Below are positions 53,190 to 64,000 of a stretch of DNA of 64,000 nucleotides, piece after piece. The first letter of the stretch is position 1. The number at the start of each line of letters is the position of its first letter. Source of the stretch: Silurus meridionalis (lineage: Eukaryota; Chordata; Actinopteri; Siluriformes; Siluridae); NCBI RefSeq assembly GCF_014805685.1, contig NC_060901.1, forward strand, positions 19,408,905 to 19,472,904. Reading direction: 5' to 3'. The position numbers were made by a program, and so were the translations under genes. The notes beneath the pieces are model-generated. The model was not told the origin of the DNA, did no database searches, and saw only the letters and a program-made list of their open reading frames with translations.

Positions 53190-53848
53190 ACAGGAAAATG
53201 AGAACAGGAAAGAAAACAAATGCAGCTGTTTTGGCTTCACTTAAAGAAAGTTCTGAGTTTTTTCCCCCTGTATCTTCTGATAACTGGAATATGAAATGTT
53301 TACCTTGTCTTTGGTTGAACAGAATGAGGTTCAGGGCATTTTTGCTGAGATGCTCTGAGTCCATTTGGCCCTTTGAGGAAAGATTCACTGCAAATCCATT
53401 CACAATCTGATTGATCTTATAGAGAACACTTCCAATTCTGATAGGAGCGGTTTCTTGCAGGACCACGAGACCTTCATCATCTCCAATCATATAATGGCCT
53501 TCACAATCACCAGCTAATCTCATCCTGAATATTTGAATAATTAAACTAATATTAGACAGTTTTCTCCATAACTATCATCAGAACAGCAGCAGAGAGGATA
53601 TTTTTTCGGAAGAATGAGGTTCATCTGTCTAATACAATTCCAGGAACATCTGTTCCAAGGAGCACTGAAGCTGGTTTGTAGCTCAAACACGTTTTATAAA
53701 ATAAATTTGTATGCCCATCTTTGTACAGAATCTCATAACATAACAGATGTTGTTTTCTCGTTATCATGAGAAAATCTCGTGCCTTGTGCATGTTCCTGGT
53801 GTACTTTATCTCTGCAGTGAGAGAGAGGGTTGTGTCCCAGAGAAGAAC
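53190..53848 (-). other. Two unassigned open segments, possible exons or pseudogene pieces
   Basis: Segment 1 begins at 53848 after a good acceptor (pyrimidine run ending TTTTTGTCAG) and stays open for 75 codons (VLLWDTTLSLTAEIKY start). Segment 2 (53523-53208) follows TTCAAATATTCAG, is open for about 104 codons (GHYMIGDDEGLVVLQETAPI) and has a usable donor CAAG/GTAAAC near 53306. The 97-bp gap between them cannot be spliced in phase, because segment 1 offers only phase-0 donors while segment 2 needs phase 2. I do not recognise the protein. They may be remnants of a decayed gene or chance. Confidence 0.2.
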
Positions 53849-54268
53849 CTGACAAAAATAGAGCAAGACAAGATTAAGATTTGTGTCATGTCATATACTT
53901 TTAGAGTTTAAATAAATAAGCTGTTTTGCTTAAATAATATATATTTATAGATTTAACCCTATTCATTATATATTTACTTCATGCATATAAGTAACTGTTG
54001 TATTGTATAAACCGTTTGAACAGTTGCTATTAATATAGTTATTAATACACAATAGCAAATTCTTATCACCATTACAGTCTATACTCTTCACACACTTCTG
54101 CATTCGTTGTTATTGTTGCAACTTTTTCCACGTTGTTATGATTTAATAAAATCAATGAAAATGAATTCACAGGCAATGAGAATCAGTGGACGTCTGTAGC
54201 CGATGGTTCCAACCTGCCCACATCTTTGTTTACTCCTCAGTCAGGCGGACAGAATGTGTGTTACCATG

Positions 54269-54271
54269 GAG

Positions 54272-54314
<43 letters not shown>

Positions 54315-55622
54315 AGAGTGATAGACAGATAGAGAGAGAAAAGGATAGAGAGAGAAAGAGAGGATAGAGGGATAGATAGAGAGAGAGAGAGGGGGAGAGG
54401 GGATCGAGAGAGAAAGAGAGATGGGGATAGGGAGAGAAAGAGAGAGAGAGAGGATAGAGAGAGAAAGAGAGAGAGGGGATAGAGAGGGGATAGAGAGAGG
54501 GGATAGAGAGAGAGGATAAAGAGAGGGGATAGAGAGAGGGGATAGAGAGGGGATAGAGAGAGGAGGATAGAAAGAGATAAAGAGAGAGGATAGAGAGGGG
54601 ATAGAGGGAGAGGGGGATAGAGAGGAGGGATAAAGAGGGATAGAGAGGGGCATAGAGAGAAGGGGATAGAGAGAGGGGATAGAGAGGGGATAGAGAGAGG
54701 GGATAGAGAGGGGATAGAGAGGGGATAGAGAGAGGGGATAGAGAGGGGATAGAGAGGGGATAGAGAGAGAGAGGGATAAAGAGAGGTGGGATAGAGAGAG
54801 AGAGGGGATAGAGAGAGGGGATAGAGAGAGAGAGGGGATAGAGAGAGAGGATAGAGAGAGGGGATAGAGAGAGGGGATAGAGAGGGGATAGAGAGAGGAG
54901 GATAGAAAGAGATAAAGAGAGAGGATAGAGAGGATAGAGGGAGAGGGGGATAGAGAGGAGGGATAAAGAGGGATAGAGAGAGGGGCATAGAGAGAAGGGG
55001 ATAGAGAGAGGGGAGATAGCGAGGTATAGAGAGGGGATAGAGAGAGGGGATAGAGAGAGGGGATAGAGAGGGGATAGAGAGAGGGGATAGAGAGAGGGGA
55101 TAGAGAGAGGGGATAGAGAGAGGGGATAGAGAGAGAGGATAAAGAGAGGGGATAGAGAGAGAGAGAGGGGGGAGAGGGGACTGAGAGAGAAAGAGAGAGA
55201 TGGGGATAGGGAGAGAAAGAGAAAGAGAGAGGGGATAGAGAGAGAAAGAGAGAGGGGATAGAGAGGGATAGAGAGAGGGGATAGAGAGAGGATAAAGAGA
55301 GGGGATAGAGAGAGAGGGATAGAGGGAGAGGGGGATAGAGAGGAGGGATAAAGAGGGATAGAGAGAGGGGCATAGAGAGAAGGGGATAGAGAGAGGGGAG
55401 ATAGCGAGGTATAGAGAGGGGATAGAGAGGGGATAGAGAGAGGGGATAGAGAGAGGGGATAGAGAGAGGGGATAGAGAGAGAGGGGATAGAGAGGGGATA
55501 GAGAGAGGGGATAGAGAGAGGGGATAGAGAGGAGGATAGAAAGAGATAAAGAGAGGATAGAGAGAGGGATAGAGAGGGGATAGAGAGAGGATAGAGAGAG
55601 GGGGATAAAGAGAGGGGGGGTT
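54269..55622. repeat. 1.35-kb complex satellite of GGGATAGAGAGA-type units
   Basis: It begins as (GA)n at 54275-54311 and continues as 10-14 bp variants of GGGGATAGAGAGA. Higher-order structure is visible: the marker GGATAAAGAGGGATAGAGAG recurs at about 54628, 54961 and 55346, giving spacings of 333 and 385 bp. Copies 2 and 3 share the private variant GAGATAGCGAGGTATAGAGA. The strand is almost wholly purine apart from the T in GATA. No unit carries a minus-strand stop, so all three minus frames run open for more than 450 codons. Confidence 0.95.
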
Positions 55623-55629
55623 GCAAGCT

Positions 55630-57380
55630 GAAGAAGCTTCATTAAAATTGTCCTTCTCATTATTGAGTCGTCTCAGCTGTATGATGTCATCGGCATTATC
55701 TGGAAAAAAGATCGCAAATTGTTTCTTGGCTAATTGAAAGTGCACAAATGTATCTGTGCATCATACATGATCTTACTTACAACTTTAATTGTTTTGCAAT
55801 TTAAAAAGTAAAAAATCGTTTTATTGGATTATAAACAAGCACTGAATAATAGTGTGTTGGTTCCTGATGATGAGGACACTAATATTGAACTCAGAGCGTA
55901 TCCAGGGGTGGAACCAGTGACCTTGTTGGCAAACAATTCCTTGCATATCGACAACATGATATCATTCCCGCTGTGTAAACAGACAGCGATCATTCTCCGG
56001 CCGGGACCAACAGCATTCACCTCTCACAACATTTAACCCAAAAGGAATACGAGGCGAAAATAAGAAAAATCTAGAAAGAGATCTAGAAATCACAGCCTGG
56101 TCCGTGTCTAACTGTAATGTGAAAAACAATACGCCCCAAGAAGCAGCAATCGTATTTATTTACTCATACTTGAGCACCATAATCAACAAACCATGCCTGT
56201 GCTAAAGGTGTGTGAGGGGGTGTTGGAACAAAGGGCAGAGTGATTAAAGCGAGGAAGTGAGGGGCAGGAGAGCAACCCACAAGGAGCGCTTTAATCATCA
56301 ATCACTGGCCCGTGATGAAGTGAGTGATTTAAACACTTACGCATGCATGCTCTCTCCTCTCTCATCAGGTACAGGGGCACAATCATAATGCCGCTGCTTG
56401 GAATCATAATCAAACCTCTTACAGGAGTCATAAATATGCAGCGTACAGTACGGAGATCTTTCCGCACTTTCACTCAGCTAGGATCTGAACACGTGCATCG
56501 AATTTTTAACAAGATTTTCCTTCCAGTCTATTTCTTATTCCCCCGTCTCCTCTCGACTCACTGAGTGCCATCAGCCCTTATGGCTCATCATGTTTGTATC
56601 ATTGACCCATAAATTGCATTAACTGATAGGTCACCATCTGCCATTTTGGATCGAGAGGACAGTAGATGGGTCAGTAAATGTTACCAGTGAAAATGGCAGA
56701 GCATCCTGGTATCTATCTTCATTCCAAAGCAGCAGATTTTAGAAATAAAGATTTTAAGAAAAAAAACCCATATTATTCTGCCTAAAAAATGTGTTTTTTC
56801 ATATTGCTCGATAGCAAATCCTCATGACAATCTAATACCGGTGGAGAATTACGATCTGCGCACGGCTACACCGCAACAACAGATTTCATTAAGGGATTGG
56901 GAGAGACCCGTGTGGCAGTTGGGTCAAAATGTATTTCTGGATACTGTTGAGGAATTAAAGCTCAATTAGAAATTGCACCCTTGAGTAATCAAGCGGCTCA
57001 GGAGAGGAAGCACGGGAGAAATCCCTGATTGCAGTTGCCACTTTGGAATCTCGGCTGTGTTTCATGAACGATTCCTACGTTAAGTCTTAATTTTTACGTC
57101 CAGGTGAAAATGCACACATTAAATATTACAAATACTTCATGAGTATTCAGTCATCCAGTAAACAGAAGGAAAGAGAACTACACAAAATTATCATGCTGTA
57201 GAAAACAACTATATAGACGAAAGTGGGAAGTGGTAGCTCAAGGAAGGTTGAGGGTTCAAATCCAAGGACCAACAAGCTGACACTGCTGGGCCCTTGAGCA
57301 AGGCCCTTAGTCTTAATTCCTCAGCTGTATAACTGAAATCACTTTTATCACTCTGGATAAGACCATCTGCCAAATTCCAT
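55630..57380. other. Non-coding DNA with possible conserved elements and a SINE
   Basis: 56290-56480 and 56820-57070 are complex, repeat-free segments. A tRNA-derived SINE-like piece is at 57228-57385 (GTGGTAGCTCAAGGAAGG, GGGTTCAAATCC B-box-like, CACTCTGGATAAGACCATCT). Confidence 0.4.
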
Positions 57381-57385
57381 AAATA
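57228..57385 (+). repeat. tRNA-derived SINE
   Basis: A-box-like TGGTAGCTCA and B-box-like GGTTCAAATCC are followed by CACTGCTGGGCCCTTGAGCA and the fish SINE tail TCTGGATAAGACCATCTGCC. Confidence 0.65.
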
Positions 57386-57387
57386 TA

Positions 57388-57573
57388 ATATAAATATGCA
57401 AACGTTTATGGACCCCTGAGCATAAGATTGATATGTGATTAAGGTCTCCTAATTGAAGTGAAGGGAAAATTTCATGCTCCTGCATCCAAAGACGTCCTAC
57501 ACAATTGTGTGGCTCTAATTTTGTACTGGCTGGAAAAAGTCAGGTGTCCCAATATTTTTGGCCATACCGTGTA
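57388..57573 (+). mobile_element. Short T1 copy with both ends
   Basis: GCAAACGTTTATGGACCCCT at the left and TCCCAATATTTTTGGCCATA at the right, with GAAGTGAAGGGAAAATTTCA between. About 186 bp. Confidence 0.8.
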
Positions 57574-57579
57574 CTGTAA

Positions 57580-58155
57580 GTCTGATATAACTTGCTATTT
57601 CCTGCATTTTAATGAAGGAATTATATTAAGCTCCAGGAAATTGAGGAACCCGGTAGAAGCTCAAAAATGAATCTGCAGTCAGACATGATTTCAAACTACA
57701 CTTTTATGTGTTTTAAATATAAGTACATTATACCATGAACTATAAAGTGTCAGTGTGAACCAGGTGGCTGGAATTTGAGTTCTTATTATTTCTTCTCATT
57801 TTTCTTAGTGAAATTACTCCTGTGTGTTTAGCCATAGCAGCTTGTAGAGGATATGAGTTATTGTCCATGATAAGTAGAAATGTGGCGCCATGCTATGTTT
57901 GTTTCCATCCTGTGGTGTGCTTTAGCAACCATAGCAACCATACCCTGGCTCCAGCTCTGTCCAGTCTATTTATTCATGTGTACACAAGAAGCAAAACCTC
58001 ATCTAATAGCCAACAATCACGCAAAAAATATCTTCTGAATCGTATTCAACAGCAATAATAATAATAATGATAATCACTTTTATTATTATATCAATCCATA
58101 AGCATAAAAAGCAATGCATGCATAATGCATCAGATAATATCATCTATGAAATTAG
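57580..58155. other. Non-coding DNA, nothing recognised
   Basis: A short AAT repeat near 58055; no gene. Confidence 0.35.
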
Positions 58156-58161
58156 CACATG

Positions 58162-58350
58162 CACTATACGGCCAAAAGTTTGTGGACACCCACATTCCAC
58201 GTTTACTCCTCATTTGCTGATATAAGAACCTCCAGTCTTCTGGGAAGATTTGTGCTTATTCATCAACAAGTGATATGCTTATTCATCAAGAAGTCATCAA
58301 CATGTAGTGATGGAGGTCAGAAGGTGAGGAGGTCTTTTTCGTTTATTCCA
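58162..58350 (+). mobile_element. T1 left-end relic
   Basis: CACTATACGGCCAAAAGTTT is a well-preserved terminal repeat. CCAGTCTTCTGGGAAGATTT follows. Confidence 0.78.
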
Positions 58351-58359
58351 CACTATTGA

Positions 58360-60595
58360 ATACATTTTTGGGAAAAGAAGAAAACTTTTTGTTTTACAGT
58401 GCAGCTCTGATGCCAGAGGATTTTCCTGAGACAAATACAAAAGGAGCAATGAGATACAAAAAAAAAGAGCGGTCAAGTGCAGCTCTGAGAATGTTGATGT
58501 TATTATATTAAAATGAGATGTCAGCAGGTATCTTGCTGAGTGCTGAAGGTTTTAATCCCATTCTAACAGACCATCAAGTGACTCAGACTCAAGGGACACA
58601 AGCTAGAGAGAGTTTGGTTGAACACCCACTGGAACACCCACCACAAATATTTTTAATTATACTGTTTACCGAACATGTAACTCTTAAAAATCCTGTGTTC
58701 TAGAAAGAATCCTGCTGCGATTTGGCTACTTGATTAGGAACATGGTTGTTCGGCTAGTTGAAAAAATGTTCGCAAGGTAGTTGTTGCTGCGTAAACACTA
58801 CAGTTCCACTAATCTCGGTCATACACAAATCATACACTTCATCTGCTGACAGAAATTAATCATTTATCCTGTCCTGGGAAGTCTCCACACTGGCATGTCC
58901 CTTTCTAAAATAACCATGGGTGTTTACACGGCGCTGACATTTTGCTAGTCCTTCTGTGTGAATGTGATGTATGGCTCTGGGTGGACATAATGGAAACCTT
59001 AAAAGGCGTCTCTTATTGGTGTTTGGGGCAAAGAGGGAAATAGGATGGAATACAGAGCAGTCAAGTCAAGTAGATGCTGTTTTCACATCTAAACCTCTTT
59101 GAATGGAACATTACATTACATTATATATAGAATTGCCCTCTGTGTGACTTGCTGAGCAACAGACTCGAGGAATAATAGAGCACACATACGAATAATGCAT
59201 GTCATAACGGCACATATTCCAAATCCATCACGAAAAAGAAATAAGTGTAATGAAGACAAAATCGATTCTGAATCACTGTGTGGCTTAACTTTATTAGTTT
59301 GGCACTTTATTCAGCAGACACGTCTTCAGCCTGGAAACCTGTGCTTCTTGGAAAATTTCATGCCAGGTCCTGAAAACCATTTAAAGACACCCCTTGAGTG
59401 TCACTAGCACTCTTTCCTTGCTCTTGTTCACCAAAATGGGTCCTAATAATAGTCCTGCCCTTCCCTTTTGATGCTATTTGGACAGCCATTAATATGCCAG
59501 TCTTCTCTTTTCTTGTCTTTGATGTGCACATAATACCTGCCATGACACTGGAAGCTGGAGGGAAAATCATTGGGCATTTGGCACAAAACATAAACACGCC
59601 ACCGAAGGGTCTGCATGGGGAGATAATGCCACAAATATTCACGGGGCAAAGCACAAGCAAGTGCCAACCACACCTTCATGAAGGCTCACATCACACAGGG
59701 TCCCATGGCAAAGAGAGGACGTGCAATAGAGTGTTTATTTAAATTCATTCACTGCGCCAGTCAGCCATCTGGACATTATGAAAGCCGAGCCTGGGAATGG
59801 TTGAAAATGAGCTGAATGCCTGATTTGGGAGATATGGAACAATGGTACAACAAGGAGAGTTTTATAAAAAGGTAATGACCCTCCAGAGCCAGCAAGGACT
59901 TCTCTTTAGGCTTAAACTCAATCAGAATCACTGATTTACATTTTAATATATAGTTTGTTCATGAATATGTATAAAATTATTCCCAATAGTCTATTCTCGA
60001 TCCCTCTTTTCATTTGAGAGCGTTCCTCTCAAGTGCACAGGCAGTATCTGTTTATATCACGAGTTTCTAGCGAATCAGATTTCAGCATCACATCACCTGT
60101 TGCCAGGGTCGAAGAAATCTGATGTGAGGCCTTCAGAATCAGTGCAAGTGCTTTTGCTTTAACCAATCGGATTTCGAGTTGGCGATCGGCTGGTCAGAGA
60201 AGCGCTTTAGCCAGAGCTCGCAAATCGCATCTGTAGCAACCTGCACAAGCTCAAATATATTCATGTGAATTTAGTAGCTGTTTTTTCATTCCACATTGAC
60301 CGAAAGATGAGAGGAAACTGATTTGGTCGCAGATGACCTTAAAAAGACAGCTTTCTTAAAAAGCTGGACATCGTGATAAAAAGTCAGCCACTTGCTTAGC
60401 TTTTTCCTGAACCGTTTATCATTTTAGGTTTTCTTTCCGGTAGAATGGGCATAAAAACATACAATTTGCCTATATTTGAAATTCTTCAAGGTAAAACTGT
60501 AATGCATGGAAATAAATCATATAACAAAATACAAATAATGTATGCAGTCAGTGCAGCTGTGGCTGCATATAATTCCAATGTTCCAAGAAAGAACC
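58360..60595. other. Non-coding DNA with a possible conserved element
   Basis: 59390-59740 is complex, open on both strands for about 100 codons and repeat-free, but matches no protein I know. Confidence 0.3.
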
Positions 60596-60599
60596 ACCA

Positions 60600-60815
60600 G
60601 TGCACCATTAACAGGGTCATGGCCCTCAAGGCTCACTGAACCGCTAATCCCTGTCCACCAACAACACCTCCATGGACACGTGTGCATCCGAATTGGTCCA
60701 TGGAGAAATAGAAAAAGGCTTCCTTGTCTGATGAATCACATGGCCTGCACATACACAATGCAACACACTGTTCAGGAACAGTTTGAGGAACATGACAAAG
60801 AATTATTACATTTTT
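60600..60815 (+). mobile_element. Tc1-like transposon relic (family T2), internally deleted
   Basis: GGGTCATGGCCCTCAAGGCT, AATCCCTGTCCACCAACAAC, GTCTGATGAATCACATGGCC and AGTTTGAGGAACATGACAAA keep the T2 order with large gaps. Confidence 0.78.
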
Positions 60816-60819
60816 AAAA

Positions 60820-61200
60820 CCACCCAACTCTTTTGGGTAGATCCTGCAAAAACATCTATGACCTATCAAGTCATGTGCCCATCAAAGTTATGTGCAAAAA
60901 TAATAGATGTGTTCCTTAGATGTTTGAGAACTTCCAAAAAAAAGACCCTTCACAAATAAACATATCGATTTGTTATATTTTACTCGTGTACCATGCTGTG
61001 TTTGAGATATTTTGACAAATCAGTGTTTTGGTGAAGAAATCTGTGAAGCTGCTTTTTGACAGTTTCTATTGTTGAACATTTTGAAAAGATAAAACTGGAC
61101 TGAATCTCAACATAGTCTTCGAGACAACAATGCCAAAGGGTCCTGTCCTTGTGAATTATAAGGTTTATTGTTTAATGGCAAGGTTCCAAAGAGAGAATGT
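60820..61200. other. Non-coding DNA, nothing recognised
   Basis: Plain sequence. Confidence 0.35.
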
Positions 61201-61204
61201 TCAC

Positions 61205-61227
61205 CTTTACAAACACACACAAACACA

Positions 61228-61301
<74 letters not shown>
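61205..61301. repeat. (CA)n microsatellite
   Basis: About 45 CA units with two AAACACAC interruptions at the left. Confidence 0.97.
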
Positions 61302-61302
<1 letters not shown>

Positions 61303-61804
61303 GGGGATAAGGGGAAAAAAGGCAGAAGAACAATGAAAGCATCAAATTTAATTTCATAGTTTCCAAACAATTGAAATGATCAGAAAGCAAATAAGAAAAA
61401 ATATGGCTCTAAAGATATGGCTTTTATACAAAAGTGTTCCTGTGGCTCAATTTGCCCCAAATTAGTAGTAAGTTGTACAGTCTGGTGGTTTGGGTTTCTG
61501 AACATCCAAACTGAATATTAATCAAATCCATGTGAAAATTTTAAAGACAATTTCCTTTTAAAATTAGTCATTTAAATGTAAATAACTTAATTTTTTTGCA
61601 TTTCTAAAACAACTTGTTAAATGCCAAACTTTCCAAAAACAAAGTAAACAGGTATTATTTTGTATAAAACATATAAGTCTGAAACTAAATAAAGAACTGC
61701 TTTAGATTTAATAGTAAACTGATGCTTACAGCTTCCGCTGTAAGCGGAACAGCATACAGTCTGGCAGAAATAATGGGTCCAAAATCTATGGTCATATGAC
61801 AATA

Positions 61805-62460
61805 GATTATCGACTTTAATCCGTTCCTTAAAACCGGTCGAAATGCGAAAAGGTCGAAAAGCGAATGTAATTATCCCATAAGAAATAATGGAAAACCAAT
61901 TAATCCGTTCCCGACCTCCACCGATACCCATTTATTAACAATTTTTGCCCTGTTTTTAGCAGTATTAATACAAGTACATAAATAATACTGTATATAATTG
62001 TTATGCAGCGTAATGAGCGGAGGCAAAGCCGGAGCACAGTTCGCTTTGGTTTAATGAAAACACAGAGAGTTTAACACAAAAACACACACACACACATAGA
62101 ATCGCGACAAACGAGAGAGAGATATCCGTGGTATGCCCTGGAGGGGCGAGGTCCACGGGCAAACGCACGGGAGGAAAAAGGTAATCCGGGGTGCGCTTTG
62201 GAAAGAAAGCGCAGCCGTGGAGAGTGCGTGGAGAAAGGAAGAAACGCATAGGCATACGTGTGACAGGGAAAACACAGACAACCATGCACCAAACACCTTC
62301 ACATACCAACAATAAACAACAATAAGTGTGGATGAATGAGGGGTTTAAATAGGAGCTGGGGATGAGTGAATAATAAACTGGTCAATAGGCGGGGTACCAC
62401 TATATATGGTTGCCGAGATACAAGGGGTGGTTTAACTTACCCACTGGCTCATCTTACCCC
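61805..62460. repeat. Probable unclassified transposon with CpG-rich core
   Basis: 61805-61925 has CGAAATGCGAAAAGGTCGAA and AGAAATAATGGAAAACCAAT, a phrase I associate with high-copy vertebrate repeats. 62010-62260 is much richer in CpG than anything nearby (GCGGAGGCAAAGCCGGAGCA, GGTAATCCGGGGTGCGCTTT). No coding frame or clear terminal repeats were found. Confidence 0.4.
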
Positions 62461-62599
62461 ACTCTCCCCTACACAGGGGCTACTATATAGGCTACTTTGA
62501 TACGGACACTGGTACACTATTCAGTCAAATCAGCTCAATCCCACAGATAAAGAGTCAAAAGAAATGACATTACAGTTATCTCAGTGACTTTGAGGTCGA

Positions 62600-62965
62600 C
62601 TTTGGAGTCGGTGCCAGATGGGCCGATTTGGGAGTTTCAGAAACTGCTGATTTTTCACACACAACTGTCTGGAAGGTTTCCAGAGTAATGCTGTGAGAAA
62701 CAAAAACATTGACTCAGCAGCAGTTCTGCAATGTCTTGTTGATGAGAAAGGCCAGGCTATGTGCACTGACATAAAGTCTATAGTAACTCAAACAATCGCT
62801 CTTTACAACCAGAGAAAGCCGAAAAGCATTTTGTAATGCCGACAGATCGGAGCTTGAAGCAGATGAGCTACAACGGCAAAAGGCCACATCAGGTCCTGCT
62901 GCTTTCAGCTAAGAACAGGAATCTGAGGCTATCATGAGAACCGACTCAGAAAAAGAGGACAAAAA
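62600..62965 (+). mobile_element. Tc1-like transposon relic (family T3)
   Basis: CGGTGCCAGATGGGCCGATT, TTTCAGAAACTGCTGATTTT, AAGGCCACATCAGGTCCTGC and AAGAACAGGAATCTGAGGCT run in order. The frame is broken. Confidence 0.82.
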
Positions 62966-62969
62966 CACA

Positions 62970-63760
62970 AGCAGCGATCAGTAGGATGAATAATGTGACA
63001 GTAAAGCATACATGACACTGTTCTCTGGATGGGGATGATTTTGCTGGACAAAAAAAGGTGGTAGGCATCTGTGTGCTCATTTATTTAAAAATCTGCAGGT
63101 AGTAGTTCAGCTGCCTGTTGACTTTACATGTCATAAACAAGCACAGTTTGTTCTTCACCTTGCTTGTGGGTGGGAAATGACATAAACTGTTGCTAAAAAA
63201 AATGTATGCTGAATAATGGAGATAAATAGCTCTATTAGTAGTCACTTTTGCATGTATAAATGAATATTTCATACAATACAATCCATAGAAAGCAACACAA
63301 AATCTCCCAGGGCACGAATAAAAATAAATAAATCAATACATAAATAACTGAATTCATGAATGGCAACGCTGCCTCACCACACCACCTGGGTTCGATCTGA
63401 GGACACAGGAATCCTCAGGGATTAAAAAATTATTCATGAGCAACTGCAGATGACTTTTCTTCCTGCAGCCATACCAGCAACACTGATCTGGGAGAAACCT
63501 CAGCTACAAACCAAAACATCATGAGATCTTTTCAGCACCACAATCACCAGCATTCTCATACATACTGTACATCTTGCCCTGTCAAACTGCCAGTAATGTC
63601 ACTTTCCCACATCTCCAGCATTCAGAAAGTAAACCAAAGCATCAAATAATGTAAATTTTATTGTACTTTTTTGTACAGTAAGCAGATAGCATCTGTGGTT
63701 TAGAAGAGCCTCCAAAGATGGTTTGGTCTCTTAGAATGCATTGGTAGTAGTATGATTTAT
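62970..63760. other. Non-coding DNA, nothing recognised
   Basis: No gene or clear repeat. Confidence 0.35.
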
Positions 63761-63764
63761 CATG

Positions 63765-63890
63765 AATTGTCATGCTGGAGCAAGTTTGGATCTCCTAGTT
63801 TAAGTGAAGGCAAAATGTCATGCTGGCGTATCCAAACACATGCTTTACAGTTGTGTGCTTCGAATTCTTGCCAGTTCTCTAAACGACACA
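63765..63890 (+). mobile_element. T1 internal relic
   Basis: GTCATGCTGGAGCAAGTTTG, GATCTCCTAGTTTAAGTGAA and CAGTTGTGTGCTTCGAATTC. The ends are lost. Confidence 0.65.
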
Positions 63891-64000
63891 CTTATGGAGA
63901 ATGAATATGCTTTTGGTGAAGGAAAACATTATCACTCCATTAATGTGTAAATGATCTGTGATGCACACTTGATACTGACTAACATGGTCAAATGGACTGG

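Noticed and set aside
54230..55745. Three overlapping minus-strand open frames of 461-494 codons rich in Ser, Leu, Pro, Tyr and Ile
   Set aside because: They lie wholly in the GATAGAGA-type satellite. All three frames are open because the unit has no stop on that strand, and the peptides are pure repeat.
55640..56036. Small minus-strand frames (for example KKQFAIFFPDNADDIIQLRR) as exons of a gene with 53.2-53.9 kb
   Set aside because: No consistent donor-acceptor phases could be found to link them, and one of them runs on into the satellite.
59358..59742. Overlapping open frames of about 100 codons on both strands
   Set aside because: No recognisable protein motif or splice signals. Noted instead as a possible non-coding element.

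Overview
This window is nuclear genomic DNA of a teleost fish, most likely an otophysan such as a catfish; the order is inferred. Genes have GT-AG introns. The intergenic DNA is AT-rich and full of long (AC)n, (AT)n and (GA)n microsatellites. It also carries about 30 decayed Tc1/mariner-type copies whose ends read like CACTATATGGCCAAAAGTTT, which is typical of ray-finned fish. No rRNA, tRNA, CRISPR or prokaryotic features were seen.

Layout. 1-2.4 kb: the 3' part of a NUFIP2-family gene on the minus strand and a CpG-rich, probably bidirectional promoter (NRF1, YY1, ETS and GC-box motifs). 3.0-6.5 kb: a two-exon, 11-finger C2H2 zinc-finger gene (+). 7.4-8.7 kb: a dead non-LTR retrotransposon (-). 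8.9-21.4 kb: the most interesting part, two tandem paralogous genes (+). Each joins a TIN2-type N-terminal domain (TINF2_N, the shelterin TRFH-like fold) spread over five small exons to an acidic linker (with AT-hooks in copy A) and 14 C2H2 fingers. The nine-exon models of the two genes keep the same intron phases, and two internal exons have identical lengths (96 and 111 nt). Both models give uninterrupted reading frames: 943 aa for A and 854 aa for B.

21.4-25.9 kb is intergenic with transposon relics. 25.9-35.9 kb holds shisal1 (SHISAL1/KIAA1644 orthologue, -), a single-pass Shisa-like membrane protein. Its stop codon appears to be split by a 2.6 kb intron ahead of a 1.3 kb 3'-UTR exon. Its 5' non-coding exons probably lie further right, with candidates near 38.7 and 45.8 kb.

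36-64 kb has no gene that I can recognise. It contains Tc1 relics, SINE pieces, large compound microsatellites, a 1.3 kb GGGATAGAGAGA-type satellite at 54.3-55.6 kb, a CpG-rich repeat-like block at 62.0-62.4 kb, and several complex, repeat-free stretches that could be conserved non-coding elements near shisal1.

Functionally, the left third is a small cluster of DNA-binding C2H2 genes in one orientation. The two TINF2_N genes suggest that a telomere-shelterin type interaction domain has been placed on sequence-specific DNA-binding proteins. This is inference from domain content only. All gene models were built by eye from splice consensus and reading phase.
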